In this document: one piece after another, positions 8,588-17,644 of the stretch
Layout: each line of letters starts with the position of its first letter
Numbering within the stretch: position 1 is the first letter of the stretch
NCBI GenBank assembly: GCA_030748575.1
Contig: JASMLR010000001.1
Coordinates: 62,001-126,000, forward strand
Direction of reading: 5' to 3'
Length of the DNA: 64,000 nt
DNA from: Phycisphaerales bacterium
GTDB lineage: Bacteria; Planctomycetota; Phycisphaerae; Phycisphaerales; SM1A02
Notes under the pieces: model-generated
The model's input: the letters and a program-made list of their open reading frames with translations, nothing else
Database searches by the model: none
What the model was told of the DNA's origin: nothing
Position numbers and translations under genes: made by a program

Positions 8588-9256
8588 GTGTCTCGCGAGC
8601 GGCCCGTCATCGGCATCACAGCATCCGTTCTAGACGGCACGATGCGGCTGTCTCCGGCCTACTGGACCGCCATCTGGGCTGCGGGAGGGACGCCCATGGT
8701 CCTGCCGCCGCTGGTGGAGGCGGCTGGCGACCTGGTCCGGGGCTGCAGGGCCGTGGTCCTGTCCGGCGGCGACGACCCCATCATGGAGACCTGGAACAGG
8801 CCGACCCACCCGCAGGCCAAACGGGTCGAGCCACTCCGGCAGACGTTTGATCTGGCCGTGTACCAGGCGGCCCAGGCGGAGGGCCTTCCCGTCCTCGGTG
8901 TGTGCCTGGGCATGCAGTTGATGGGGCTTGAGGCCGGAGGCGATCTGGACCAGCACCTTCCGGACTCAAGTCCGACGGCCTCGATGCATGCGGACGGCCG
9001 CTCGCACGACGTGTCCGGACCACTCGGAACGGGCGCCGTCCACAGCCGCCACCACCAGGCCGTGCGGGATCCCGGAACGCTTGAGGTGGTTGCCGAGGCA
9101 CCTGACGGTGTGATCGAGGCCATTGCCGACCCGGCGGCGGCGTTCCACGTCGGTGTCCAGTGGCACCCTGAGCGAAGTGGGGATGGCCCACTTGGCGCGG
9201 GGCTGTTTCATTCGTTGGTCGCAGCCGCGCGAGCGTACACCCATGCCACTTCGTGA
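8588..9256 (+). CDS. class I glutamine amidotransferase, peptidase C26 family (gamma-glutamyl-GABA hydrolase-like)
   Basis: A 222-residue class I glutaminase-fold hydrolase resembling PuuD. The nucleophile elbow is GVCLGMQ (Cys) and the catalytic His-Glu pair is in QWHPE. The N-terminal strand RPVIGITAS and the VVLSGGDDP loop match the family. The GTG at 8588 is preferred: an upstream in-frame ATG would overlap the bS18 start, and AAAGGGG stands nine bases before the GTG. Its stop lies inside the YgfZ-like gene (14-base overlap). PuuD-like enzymes split gamma-glutamyl amides; the actual substrate is not evident. Confidence 0.75.
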   Translation: MSRERPVIGITASVLDGTMRLSPAYWTAIWAAGGTPMVLPPLVEAAGDLVRGCRAVVLSGGDDPIMETWNRPTHPQAKRVEPLRQTFDLAVYQAAQAEGLPVLGVCLGMQLMGLEAGGDLDQHLPDSSPTASMHADGRSHDVSGPLGTGAVHSRHHQAVRDPGTLEVVAEAPDGVIEAIADPAAAFHVGVQWHPERSGDGPLGAGLFHSLVAAARAYTHATS

Positions 9257-10424
9257 GCATCATCGAGCTTCGGCAGAAGCGCTTGGGCGTGCTGCCGCGG
9301 AAACGACCGCCGCCGATCGGCCAGGCGCGGCAAGCGGTGCGCTGGCCGGAGGCGAGCCCGAGTATGTGCAGTGGGGCGATGGGGCGACGGACCATCCAGA
9401 CTTCATTCTGGCGACGATCGGGTCGGTGGAATTGGAGTATGCGGCGTTGCGGCGAGGCGTGGGCCTGATCGATGCAGCGCACCGCGAGGTCATCGAAGTG
9501 CGGGGCGCCGACGCGAAGGACCTGATCGGCCGGCTCGTGACGCAGAAGATTGCGGGGAAGGCTCCCATGCAGACCTGCGATGCGTTTCTCCTGGAGCGAA
9601 CGGGCCGAATCCTTGCAGACCTGACGGTTCTCGTCGACGAGGACGGCGTGATGGTGTCGGTGGATCGGTGTGATTGCAGCGCCGTCGTCGAAGCCATCGA
9701 ATCGATGGTGTTCACTGAGGACGTCAGGGTCGAGCCGCCGGGCCTCTGGGCCACGATTGACGCCCACGGCCCCGAGGTACCCGAGCTACTTGAAGCTGCC
9801 GGCGTGGACGTTCCCGATGAGGGGGCTGCTGCCAAAGCAATGGTCGCGGACGCCGCGTGCGTGCTGCTCAGAGATGATCGGTTCGGCGAGACCGGCGTTC
9901 GCGTGCTGGCGCCACGGTCCGATGTGCTTGGTGTCTGGCAGGCACTTCACGCGTCAGCAGCAGGTGTGTGCCGGACGGTCGGGTGGTACGCGACCAACAT
10001 GGCCAGATTGGAAGCTGCGGAACCCTGGTGGCACATCGACTTCGGTCCGACCAACCTGCCGCATGAGACGGGCCTCCTCCACCGCCGCGTGAGTTTCACC
10101 AAGGGGTGCTATCCGGGGCAGGAAGTCGTGGCACGTATGGAGCACCTCGGTCACCCGAAGCAGATTGTGCGAGCGCTTGCCATGCCGGATGAGCGTCTTC
10201 CGATTGCAGGAGGCCAGGTGTTTGCCGCTGGCTGTGACGGCCCGGGCGATCCGGTCGGCGTGGTGACCTCCAGCGCGCCGTCTCCACTTCGGGGAGGGAA
10301 TGCAACCGCGCTGGCTACGTTGCGCTGGTCGGCTGCAGACATCGGGGCGGCCGTATCGGTATCGGCCGAGGGGGCGTTCGTGGACGTCGAGGTTTCAGAA
10401 GCCTCCAGGAGTATGCGCTCGTGA
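9243..10424 (+). CDS. YgfZ/GcvT-like folate-binding protein
   Basis: A 393-residue protein of the aminomethyltransferase fold. The signature KGCYPGQEVVARM is the K-G-C-Y-x-G-Q-E motif of YgfZ/IBA57, proteins that help assemble or repair certain iron-sulfur enzymes with tetrahydrofolate. The block VEYAALRRGVGLIDAAHR matches the GcvT N-terminal strand. The ATG at 9243 gives a 14-base overlap with the upstream gene. The first 45 residues are an unaligned extension. MiaB in this window is a known type of YgfZ client in E. coli, which fits but does not prove the role. Confidence 0.75.
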   Translation: MPLREHHRASAEALGRAAAETTAADRPGAASGALAGGEPEYVQWGDGATDHPDFILATIGSVELEYAALRRGVGLIDAAHREVIEVRGADAKDLIGRLVTQKIAGKAPMQTCDAFLLERTGRILADLTVLVDEDGVMVSVDRCDCSAVVEAIESMVFTEDVRVEPPGLWATIDAHGPEVPELLEAAGVDVPDEGAAAKAMVADAACVLLRDDRFGETGVRVLAPRSDVLGVWQALHASAAGVCRTVGWYATNMARLEAAEPWWHIDFGPTNLPHETGLLHRRVSFTKGCYPGQEVVARMEHLGHPKQIVRALAMPDERLPIAGGQVFAAGCDGPGDPVGVVTSSAPSPLRGGNATALATLRWSAADIGAAVSVSAEGAFVDVEVSEASRSMRS

Positions 10425-10588
10425 TGACACCGCCACCTCTGGATCCGAGCGACCAGCCGCTTGCAACCCCCGTGGAGTGGACGCTTCTTGGGGTTGGGTT
10501 GCTTCTGACGATCGTCGTTGCAGTGATCATGCTCACCTTCTTCATCAAGCAGCAGCGACGTGAGTCATCGCAGGACTCCAGACGGTGA
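10424..10588 (+). CDS. 54-residue single-pass membrane protein
   Basis: A short gene between two larger ones. Its ATG overlaps the upstream stop (TGATG) and its TGA overlaps the GTG of the HMG-CoA lyase gene (GTGA). The product starts with MTPPPLDPSD, has one clear membrane helix of about 22 residues (WTLLGVGLLLTIVVAVIMLT) and ends in a basic-polar tail KQQRRESSQ. The tight coupling on both sides argues that it is translated. No family is recognised. Confidence 0.65.
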   Translation: MTPPPLDPSDQPLATPVEWTLLGVGLLLTIVVAVIMLTFFIKQQRRESSQDSRR

Positions 10589-11451
10589 ACAGTGATCGAG
10601 ACATCACGATCACCGAGGTTGGTCCCAGGGATGGCCTGCAGAACGAGTCCACACTCGTCTCGGTGGCCGACAAGGTGGCGTTGATTGACCGCCTGTCATG
10701 GAGCGGGCTTCCTGAGATCGAAGTCTCTGCATTTGTCAGGCCGGACGTCGTTCCGCAACTCGCCGATGCTGCCGAGGTGTTTGCTCAGATTCGCCGCAAC
10801 GACGACGTCATCTATTCGGCGCTGGTGCCGAATCTTCGCGGGTTGGAGCGAGCGATGGCCGTGGGCGTCGATGCGATCTCGCTCTTCACAGCGGCCAGCG
10901 AGACGTTTGCGGCCAGAAACACCAACGCCACGATCGGAGAGACGATCGACCGATTCAGGCCCGTGGTCGAAGCGGCCGTTGCGGAGGGAATCACGGTACG
11001 CGCGTACATCAGTTGCGCCGTCGCGTGCCCGTTCGAAGGTGCTGTCGCAGCCAGCGCCGTGAAGGAACTGGCCCAGCGGCTTTGTGCACTGGGTCCAATG
11101 CAGATCGATCTCGGCGACACAATTGGAGTCGCCGTGCCTGACGACATTGAGCGGCTTCTCGCCGCGGTGTCGCCCGTGGTGCCGATGGATGACATCGTGC
11201 TTCATCTGCATGACACGAGCGGGGGTGCGGCGGCGTGCGCACGTCGAGGCATTGAATGCGGCGTCACACGTTTTGATGGCGCCTGCGGCGGGCTTGGCGG
11301 GTGTCCGTTTGCACCCGGAGCGCCCGGAAACATCTCGACCGAGGCGCTTCTCTCGCTGTGCGCAGACCTCAATCTGACGTCCGGAGTTGACAGGACGGCC
11401 GTCGCCGAGGCCGGGGCATGGATGCAGTCACTGGTCGGCAGGGCCGAGTGA
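10585..11451 (+). CDS. mvaB: hydroxymethylglutaryl-CoA lyase
   Basis: Splits HMG-CoA into acetyl-CoA and acetoacetate, the last step of leucine breakdown; related to HMGL-like TIM-barrel aldolases. The 288 residues contain VGPRDGLQNE (catalytic Arg-Asp), the metal motif HLHDT and the Cys loop GGLGGCPFAPGAPGN. All key residues are present. The start is GTG at 10585, coupled to the small membrane protein stop. No 3-methylglutaconyl-CoA hydratase is adjacent, although the two crotonases at 59-1649 are in the window. A related citramalate-type lyase is a less likely alternative. Confidence 0.88.
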   Translation: MNSDRDITITEVGPRDGLQNESTLVSVADKVALIDRLSWSGLPEIEVSAFVRPDVVPQLADAAEVFAQIRRNDDVIYSALVPNLRGLERAMAVGVDAISLFTAASETFAARNTNATIGETIDRFRPVVEAAVAEGITVRAYISCAVACPFEGAVAASAVKELAQRLCALGPMQIDLGDTIGVAVPDDIERLLAAVSPVVPMDDIVLHLHDTSGGAAACARRGIECGVTRFDGACGGLGGCPFAPGAPGNISTEALLSLCADLNLTSGVDRTAVAEAGAWMQSLVGRAE

Positions 11452-12684
11452 TCAGGTTACGTCTTCGTCCGGGCCGAACGTCAGACAGTTTTTCCCTCGT
11501 CGCTTCGATTCCAGCGAGCGTTGATCGGCGATTCGAAGCAACGATGCCGTGTCGTCGCCGTCCCACGGGAAGGTGGCGAGGCCTCCGGAGATACTCAGCC
11601 TGCCTGGCGCCGCGAGCCCCAGTTCCGGGAAACGCAAGTCCGTGATCTGTTGCTGAAAGCGTGCAGCGAGCACTTCGACGGTGTCCGGGTGTCTCGATCC
11701 GGGCGTTCGGGGGCCGCCAAAGTCTGAGAACAACACGGCGAACTCGTCACCACCGAGCCGAGCGACGCGGTCGCCTTCGCGAATCACCGACCCGAGCAGC
11801 CGGACCATGGCGATGAGGATGGTGTCGCCCGCTTCATGGCCAAACTTGTCATTGAACCCTTTGAAGCCATCGATGTCGAAGACGAAGAGCGTCAGTTCCT
11901 GACGCAGCCTCCGAGCATCTTCGATGGCAGACGCAGTGAACTGCTCAAAGCTTCTCCGGTTCCAGGTTCCGGTGAGATGATCTCGGCTCGCTTCCCGGCG
12001 GAGGTTTCCAACCGTTTCGCCCAGCGCGATCCAGCGGGCGAGCCACCCGGCCCACGGTTGCAGCGCCTCGGTCGGTCCGCCTTCGATGACGCCCCAGGTC
12101 GCCAGCCCGTATCGCACGGGTGTGTCATCGGGGCCTCCGGCACCTCCCGCGACGAACCGAAGCGAGGAGAGGCCTGTTCGCTGTTCAATGGCGCGGATGG
12201 CCAGCGGCACGAGTTGTCCGGTGTCTTCCAGAATGGCCTCAACCAGGTCGCTGTCACCGACTTCGTGTGACGCCGCTGGCTGCGAGGGGGCCGCGAGGGT
12301 TGCTTCTCGCCGCGGCTGGGGCGGCAGGCCGTCAAGCGCTCGCTCGAGAGCGTCGGCGTCGATGGGAGCGGGCATGCACTGGTCGACGTGGGAGGCAATC
12401 AGAGAAGCCGGCGCATCGTCCATGACGAGAATGATCTGAATGGTCGGGTCGATTCGGCGTATGGCCTCGGCGCTTCTGACGACTTCATGCAGCGTCCGCG
12501 GAGACGCGGGCGCAATCAGCACCGCCTCGATGGGCGTGCGAGCAGGGCAGGTCGCAATGAGACCGAGTACGTCGAACAGGGAGGACGCGGGCTCGCTTGT
12601 GATCGACGTGGAGTCGTCGATGGTGTCGACCGGGCCAAGCGTCAAGACCCGACGCCTTCGCTTGCGTGGTGCGGTAGCGCTCAC
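11452..12684 (-). CDS. GGDEF-domain diguanylate cyclase with GAF-like segment
   Basis: A 410-residue protein. Residues about 1-130 look like a degenerate receiver or P-loop-like regulatory segment, about 140-230 like a GAF-type sensory region, and about 235-405 form a GGDEF domain. The active-site motif RLGGDEFAVLF is intact, and DHLTGTWNRR and FDIDGFKGFND match the cyclase fold, so c-di-GMP synthesis is expected. The start is GTG at 12684, overlapping the stop of the upstream gene by four bases. The stop directly abuts that of the HMG-CoA lyase gene. No membrane segment is seen. Confidence 0.82.
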   Translation of the reverse strand: MSATAPRKRRRRVLTLGPVDTIDDSTSITSEPASSLFDVLGLIATCPARTPIEAVLIAPASPRTLHEVVRSAEAIRRIDPTIQIILVMDDAPASLIASHVDQCMPAPIDADALERALDGLPPQPRREATLAAPSQPAASHEVGDSDLVEAILEDTGQLVPLAIRAIEQRTGLSSLRFVAGGAGGPDDTPVRYGLATWGVIEGGPTEALQPWAGWLARWIALGETVGNLRREASRDHLTGTWNRRSFEQFTASAIEDARRLRQELTLFVFDIDGFKGFNDKFGHEAGDTILIAMVRLLGSVIREGDRVARLGGDEFAVLFSDFGGPRTPGSRHPDTVEVLAARFQQQITDLRFPELGLAAPGRLSISGGLATFPWDGDDTASLLRIADQRSLESKRRGKNCLTFGPDEDVT

Positions 12685-13196
12685 CGGCTGTGGCCCTTGT
12701 CCTTGTTGACTCCCGAGAGAAGCGTCGCAAGTTCCTCTTCGTTGACTTCCTGCGTGTGTGGAGGCTGGACGACCACCGGAGGGTCCGGTGTTGCCGGTGG
12801 AGGCTCATGCATGCTCCGAAGGTCCTGGCCGTCGAACCGCAGCACAGGGATGTCCGGAACGTGCTGCTGCATCGCCTGCAGCAGATTGCTCGCCTCACTC
12901 CCGGCTTCCGCAATCATGACCAGTGGGGCGGCGTCCGTCTGGTTTCCCCCGGCGCCTCTGCGTTGCCGGGCCTCCCGGCGGAGCAGGCAGACTTCCGCCA
13001 TCGCCATACGCGGATCGTGTTCGACGCGGGGAGACAGCCCCGCCTCCAGGAGGGCCTGATGCAGTGTGTCGGGGAGCGGCTGGTCGGCTTGAGCGAGCAC
13101 GACGCAGGGCCGCAGCACCCGCGGCGGCGGTTGTTCATCGCCACGGACCAGACGCGGCCCGGTTGCCGGCTTGGAGCCCGATTTCTTCGACGCCAT
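12681..13196 (-). CDS. receiver-like hypothetical protein, partner of GGDEF protein
   Basis: A 171-residue protein with a basic N-terminus (MASKKSGSK). Residues about 20-130 have the alternating strand-helix pattern of a receiver-like domain (VLRPCVVLAQADQPLPDTL, PLVMIAEAGSEASNLL), but no clear phosphoacceptor Asp. The C-terminus is Pro-rich and then acidic. The ATG at 13196 is preferred, with AGAGGA 11 bases upstream; a start at 13229 is possible. The GTGA overlap with the diguanylate cyclase suggests the two products work together. Function unassigned. Confidence 0.55.
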   Translation of the reverse strand: MASKKSGSKPATGPRLVRGDEQPPPRVLRPCVVLAQADQPLPDTLHQALLEAGLSPRVEHDPRMAMAEVCLLRREARQRRGAGGNQTDAAPLVMIAEAGSEASNLLQAMQQHVPDIPVLRFDGQDLRSMHEPPPATPDPPVVVQPPHTQEVNEEELATLLSGVNKDKGHSR

Positions 13197-13296
13197 CGTT
13201 GCCAGAATCCTCTTCAGAGTCCCGCTCAAGTGTATATCGGCCTGCGGGGCAGTCGAGGTGTTTTGCGGGCAAGTCGCTGTGTTGGTGCAGGTTGCG

Positions 13297-14400
13297 TCAG
13301 CGGCGACCAGCCAGATCCAGAGCCATCCGGGCGATCACATCAGCGGCATTTCGGCCTGCCGAGGCCGCGGCGGCTGCTCGCATGGCGTGGAGAGGGGTTT
13401 CGCGGGCAAGCAGAGGCCCCGCCGCCTCCACAAGCCGCTCCATGGTGCAGCGGGTGTCCGTATCGTCGGCGACGCTGCACGCGGCTCCAGCCTCCACCGC
13501 CGGCATGCAGTTGTGCCGTTGGTGGTCGTCCTTGTGATGGGGGTAGGGCAGATAGATGGCGGGCACCCCGGCGTGGGTGATCTCGGCGACGGAGCACGCG
13601 CCCGCCCGGCTGATCGCCAGATCGGCCGCACCCCACAGCACGCCCATGTCGTGCCGGAACGCGTACACGGTGGCGTCAACGCCGGCGTCCCTCCAGGCCT
13701 GGCTGGCGGCTTCCTGTGAACCCCGCCCCGAAAGGTGCACGACCTGCCATCCACGCATCAGTTCCGGATGCCGACGCGCGACTTCGGGCATGAGTCTGTT
13801 GATCGTGCCGGCGCCTTGCGAGGCGCCGGTGATGAGCAGCGTCGGCATGTCCGGGTCCAGGCCGAGCGATCGTCTGCAGGAGGCGGCGTCGCCGGGCGGG
13901 GCGGCGGCTGCGCGGATCGGCATGCCGACGATGTCATCGGCAAACGGCAAGGTCGTGGTCACGGCGGAACACACCCGAGTGGCCCGCCGCCGCATCCAGC
14001 GGTTGGCGCGGCCGGGGACGCGGTCGAGATTGACCAGCAGCCGCGGAATCCCGAGCCGCCTGGCCGCGGCCGCGACGGGGGCCGCGACGAAGCCGCCGAG
14101 CAGGACGACTGCAGCGACGTCCGCTTCCCGAATCAGTTGCTCGGATCGCCGCCTACTCCCTGCAAAGGCGCGGGCGAAGGCCACCGCGCGGAGCGGCCGC
14201 AGCGAGGGCGGCACCGCCGGCAGCGGGACGCCGGTGCGGTTCGCCGTACCGAGCATTTCGGCGTCGATGCTGCGGCCACTGTGCGCAAACAGGCAGCGGA
14301 CGCGCGAGTCTGTTCGCTCGAGCCCCTCTGCGACGGCCAGCCCCGGACTGATGTGCCCGCCAGACCCTCCGCCTGCCATCAGGATGGTGCAGCCGCTCAC
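13297..14400 (-). CDS. murG: UDP-N-acetylglucosamine-N-acetylmuramyl-(pentapeptide) transferase MurG
   Basis: Transfers GlcNAc from UDP-GlcNAc to lipid I to make lipid II at the inner membrane face. The 367 residues carry the N-terminal loop MAGGGSGGHISPGLAVA and C-terminal nucleotide-sugar loops (ISRAGACSVAEI, IYLPYPHHKDDHQ). The GTG at 14400 is preferred because it gives VSGCTILMAGGGSGGH, and it overlaps the FtsW stop (GTGA). The order ftsW-murG is the usual division-cluster arrangement, but murC, murD and mraY are not adjacent. This supports genuine peptidoglycan synthesis in this organism. Confidence 0.9.
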   Translation of the reverse strand: MSGCTILMAGGGSGGHISPGLAVAEGLERTDSRVRCLFAHSGRSIDAEMLGTANRTGVPLPAVPPSLRPLRAVAFARAFAGSRRRSEQLIREADVAAVVLLGGFVAAPVAAAARRLGIPRLLVNLDRVPGRANRWMRRRATRVCSAVTTTLPFADDIVGMPIRAAAAPPGDAASCRRSLGLDPDMPTLLITGASQGAGTINRLMPEVARRHPELMRGWQVVHLSGRGSQEAASQAWRDAGVDATVYAFRHDMGVLWGAADLAISRAGACSVAEITHAGVPAIYLPYPHHKDDHQRHNCMPAVEAGAACSVADDTDTRCTMERLVEAAGPLLARETPLHAMRAAAAASAGRNAADVIARMALDLAGRR

Positions 14401-15533
14401 GCGGATGGATCCGCCGCCAGGGGGGCGCCCTGATGGGGAGGGGTCGGCGCCGCCGTCCTGCGTGGATCCAGAGAGGCCATACAGCCGAGCATGAACGCGG
14501 TCAGGAGCCAGCCGGTACCGCCTGAAGACACCAGAGGCAAGGCAATCCCCTTGGTCGGCGCAAGCCCGCACACGACCAGCAGGTTGATGATGGCCTGAAC
14601 GGCGATGGTCGCGGTCACCCCCAGCGCCAGCAGTTGTCGTTGGGGGTGCACCTGCCTGGCCGCCACGCTCCAGCCAGACCAGATGAGCGTGGCGAAGAGT
14701 CCCACGACGAGCATGCAGCCGAGGAATCCGAACTCCTCCGTGATGACGGCGAAGATGAAGTCCGTGGTGTCTTCCGGCAGGTATCCGAACTTCTGAATGC
14801 CGTTCCCCAGGCCCAGCCCGCCAATGTGCCCGTTGGAAATCGCCTTCATGGATTGAATGACGTGGTACCCGGACCCGGCGGGATCCGCCCACGGATCGAG
14901 AAAGGACTTGAGCCGCGTGACGCGATAGCCCTCCGACGCAATGGCCGCCGCGATGGCGCCGCATGCCGGGATGATCAGCAGCAAGACGTGCCGCAGACGC
15001 ATGCCGCCTGCGACCAGCATCAGCATGGCGACTGCGCCGATCAGGATGGCGGTGCCGAGGTCTTCCAGCAGGGTCAGGGCGCAGACGATGCCAATGACGG
15101 CCAGCGGCAGGAGGATCCCGCGGCCTGCTGCGCCCATCGTGGAGGCGCGGCGCGGGATGTACCAGGCGAGAAACAGCACAAGGCCCCACTTGGCAATCTC
15201 GCTTGGCTGGAACCCGAAGGGCCCCAGATCGATCCATCGACGAGCGCCGTTGACTTCACGCCCGATGCCCGGAACCAGAACGAGGACGAGCAGCACGATG
15301 GCAAGGCCAAGTGCCCCAACTGCGGCGTGCCTGGAAAACAGCCACCGTGTGGGCGTCAGGCTTCCCATCGCCAGCGCCGCCATGGCAGCCAATGCCAGCA
15401 GAACGGTCCTGTCGGTCACTGTATCGAGCAGCGTGCCGGCGTCCGTCACGGTCATGGCGGCCGACTGCACGACGATCGTTCCGATCATGAGCAGGGCGGC
15501 GGTGGCAACGAACACGAGATCACGAGGCGACAT
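14397..15533 (-). CDS. ftsW: FtsW/RodA/SpoVE family peptidoglycan glycosyltransferase
   Basis: A 378-residue integral membrane SEDS protein with about ten helices. SEDS blocks are visible: NGARRWIDLGPFGFQPSEIAKW, written here in part as FGFQPSEIAKW, then DLGTA, SGYHVIQSMKAISNG and PLVSSGGTGW. It polymerises lipid II during septation together with a class B PBP. The ATG at 15533 is preferred to a GTG two codons upstream. It is coupled to murG by a four-base overlap, which favours FtsW over RodA. Confidence 0.88.
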   Translation of the reverse strand: MSPRDLVFVATAALLMIGTIVVQSAAMTVTDAGTLLDTVTDRTVLLALAAMAALAMGSLTPTRWLFSRHAAVGALGLAIVLLVLVLVPGIGREVNGARRWIDLGPFGFQPSEIAKWGLVLFLAWYIPRRASTMGAAGRGILLPLAVIGIVCALTLLEDLGTAILIGAVAMLMLVAGGMRLRHVLLLIIPACGAIAAAIASEGYRVTRLKSFLDPWADPAGSGYHVIQSMKAISNGHIGGLGLGNGIQKFGYLPEDTTDFIFAVITEEFGFLGCMLVVGLFATLIWSGWSVAARQVHPQRQLLALGVTATIAVQAIINLLVVCGLAPTKGIALPLVSSGGTGWLLTAFMLGCMASLDPRRTAAPTPPHQGAPLAADPSA

Positions 15534-15597
15534 GTGCACTCAATATCGGCCCGCACGCGGCCGCAGCGCCAACGTCCAGGCCTGGTTCATCGGCTCT

Positions 15598-17298
15598 ATG
15601 ATGGGCGATTCCATGGAACGACCGACCATCAGCGGTGAGGCATTCGGGCCAGCGGTCTATCTCGAGACCTTTGGGTGCCAGATGAACGAGTTGGACAGCG
15701 AACTGGTCGCTGGGCACCTTCGTGCGCTGGGGTATCGCTTTACGGACGATCGAACTGCAGCTGACATCGTGCTGTTCAACACCTGCTCGGTTCGCCAGCA
15801 GGCCGAAAACAAGGTGCTCAGCCGCATCGGGCGGCTCAAGATCGAAAAGGCCGAGGGCCGCCGGGTCGTTCTTGGTGTGCTGGGGTGTCTGGCGGAACGA
15901 GAAGGGGCCCGGCTCCTGGCGGACCGGCCGGAAGTCGACCTGTTGTGCGGCCCGGGCGAACTGGATCGGCTGCCCATGCTTCTGGACAACATTCTCAAGA
16001 ACGATGTGGTGGATCAGGAGTGCCGGATGGCGCTCCAGGGCGGGAAGAGCCGTCGAACCGCCACGCTTGCCGCGGCCGAGGACTCGCTCGCGTCACTCGA
16101 TCTTTCACGCGCCTTCGACCCGGATCAGGCGGGTGGAGGCGGCCGGGCGGCCTATGTGCGGATCACGCGTGGGTGCAACAAGTTCTGCACGTACTGCGTC
16201 GTTCCCAACACCCGGGGCGCCGAAGTTCATCGCCCGCCCGACGCCATTGTCGCTGAGTGCAAGCGGCTTGCGGATGCGGGAGTGATCGAAGTAACGCTCC
16301 TCGGGCAGACGGTGAATCATTACGTGTACGTCCACGGCGCCGCGGTTGGCGCCGATGGATGCGAGCGGGATCAGGTCGGCCCGGGGTTGGCGGCCTTCCG
16401 GAAGGCCGATCGCGGAGGCGGGGGCCGGCGGGTGACGACCTTCGCAGACCTGCTCGCCCGCATCCATGAGGAGGTGCCGGGCATTCAGCGACTTCGGTTC
16501 GTCACCAGCTACCCTCGGGACTTCGGTGACGATGTCCTGGCCGTGATGCGTGATGCACCTCGGATCTGCCGGTACCTCCACGTGCCTGCCCAGTCGGGGT
16601 CGGACCGGATCCTGAAGGCGATGAACCGGGGGTACACGGTCGCGGAGTACATGGAGTTCATTGACCGCGTCCTTGGTCAGTTGCCGGATGCGGGAATTGC
16701 TGGGGACATCATCGTCGGCTTTCCAACCGAGACCGAGGCCGATTTCGAAGCGACCTGCAGCCTGGTGCAGTCCGTACCGTTCAAGAACAACTTCGTGTTC
16801 AAGTACTCGCCGCGACCGGGGACGGTTGCCATTGACCGGCTCGCCGACGATGTTCCTGAGCACGTCAAGCGGTCCCGGATCAACCACCTGCTTGACCTGC
16901 AGTCAGAGGTCAGCCGGGCGGTGCATGCGAGGGAAATCGGAAAAGTGCACCATATTTTCGTTGAAAAGCGAGGGCAGGAGATGGCCCGGCAGGGGGGTGT
17001 TCAGTTGGGGTGGGAGGAGCCATCCGTGCAGGTTTCGGGGCGGACCCCGGGAGACCTGATCACGGTCTTCCCGGTGGAGAACCGGGCCGCGGCAGACGCG
17101 ATTATTGGGCGTATTGTGCCGGTCAGGGTCGAGTCGGCCGCCCCGCGGCTTCTTCGCGGGCGGCTGGTGGGTGACCCTGGCGAGCATTCTGGGGGCCATC
17201 CTGAGGAGCAAGGGGGGCAGGCGGGCCCCGGAGCTACGGGTTGTACCGCTGGTGAGAATCTTGCCGTTTCTCGGATCCGGACGCTTGAAGACACGTAA
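15598..17298 (+). CDS. miaB: tRNA-2-methylthio-N6-dimethylallyladenosine synthase MiaB
   Basis: Radical SAM methylthiotransferase that adds the 2-methylthio group to i6A37 of tRNAs. The UPF0004 domain has FGCQMNELDS, NTCSVR and LGCLAER, giving the three auxiliary-cluster cysteines. The radical SAM motif is RGCNKFCTYCVVP. A C-terminal TRAM domain follows. The protein has 566 residues, about 100 more than usual, from a Gly/Arg-rich insert near residues 245-285 and a 40-residue polar tail. The start is uncertain: 15598, 15601 and 15613 are all in frame; a TATGAT at 15597 would make 15613 nearly leaderless. Confidence 0.9.
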   Translation: MMGDSMERPTISGEAFGPAVYLETFGCQMNELDSELVAGHLRALGYRFTDDRTAADIVLFNTCSVRQQAENKVLSRIGRLKIEKAEGRRVVLGVLGCLAEREGARLLADRPEVDLLCGPGELDRLPMLLDNILKNDVVDQECRMALQGGKSRRTATLAAAEDSLASLDLSRAFDPDQAGGGGRAAYVRITRGCNKFCTYCVVPNTRGAEVHRPPDAIVAECKRLADAGVIEVTLLGQTVNHYVYVHGAAVGADGCERDQVGPGLAAFRKADRGGGGRRVTTFADLLARIHEEVPGIQRLRFVTSYPRDFGDDVLAVMRDAPRICRYLHVPAQSGSDRILKAMNRGYTVAEYMEFIDRVLGQLPDAGIAGDIIVGFPTETEADFEATCSLVQSVPFKNNFVFKYSPRPGTVAIDRLADDVPEHVKRSRINHLLDLQSEVSRAVHAREIGKVHHIFVEKRGQEMARQGGVQLGWEEPSVQVSGRTPGDLITVFPVENRAAADAIIGRIVPVRVESAAPRLLRGRLVGDPGEHSGGHPEEQGGQAGPGATGCTAGENLAVSRIRTLEDT

Positions 17299-17644
17299 AA
17301 AGTTCCCGGTGGGCCGACTTCCCGTCTTGACTGCTTTGCGTCGGAAGGTATGGTCGACAGGATACTTACCCGGATTCCGGGCCGTTTCCTTCGTGTTCTG
17401 AGCCACGTTTCGTGGCGTTCCGAGCATGTGCAGCAGCGGTCAGGGGCCGGTTGGTCTGGAGGGCAGGACCCGAGGCGGGCTTGCTCGGCGACAATCTGAT
17501 GAGCGTGATTTCCGGTCGACGCGTGGTCGATCGACTGATCAATACTCCACGAGAGGCCGATGCCTCAATCCCGAGTGAGGAGTGGGGGACGATCTGGATC
17601 CAGTGTTTGGTGGACCTCTAACGAGAAGAGAAAGGTTCTGAGAA
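17299..17644 (+). other. leader region before the first sorted-protein gene
   Basis: No gene is supported in these 346 bases. They hold the promoter at 17327-17354, a small GCCACG-TTT-CGTGGC hairpin at 17402-17416, and a leader of about 285 bases ending in the ribosome site GAGAAAGG before the ATG at 17645. Short frames here lack family character. Confidence 0.5.
17327..17354 (+). promoter_or_regulatory. candidate promoter of sorted-protein gene 1
   Basis: TTGACT (17327-17332) and TATGGT (17349-17354) are separated by 16 bases. The downstream paralogue has the same layout (18811-18838). The predicted leader is about 285 bases long, which leaves room for post-transcriptional control. Confidence 0.5.

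Noticed and set aside
14941-15597. N-terminal extension of the miaB frame
   Set aside because: It is antisense to ftsW; MiaB similarity starts only after 15613.
17412-17621. 69-codon frame in the leader of the first sorted-protein gene
   Set aside because: No ribosome site, no family similarity and no counterpart in the leader of the paralogue.
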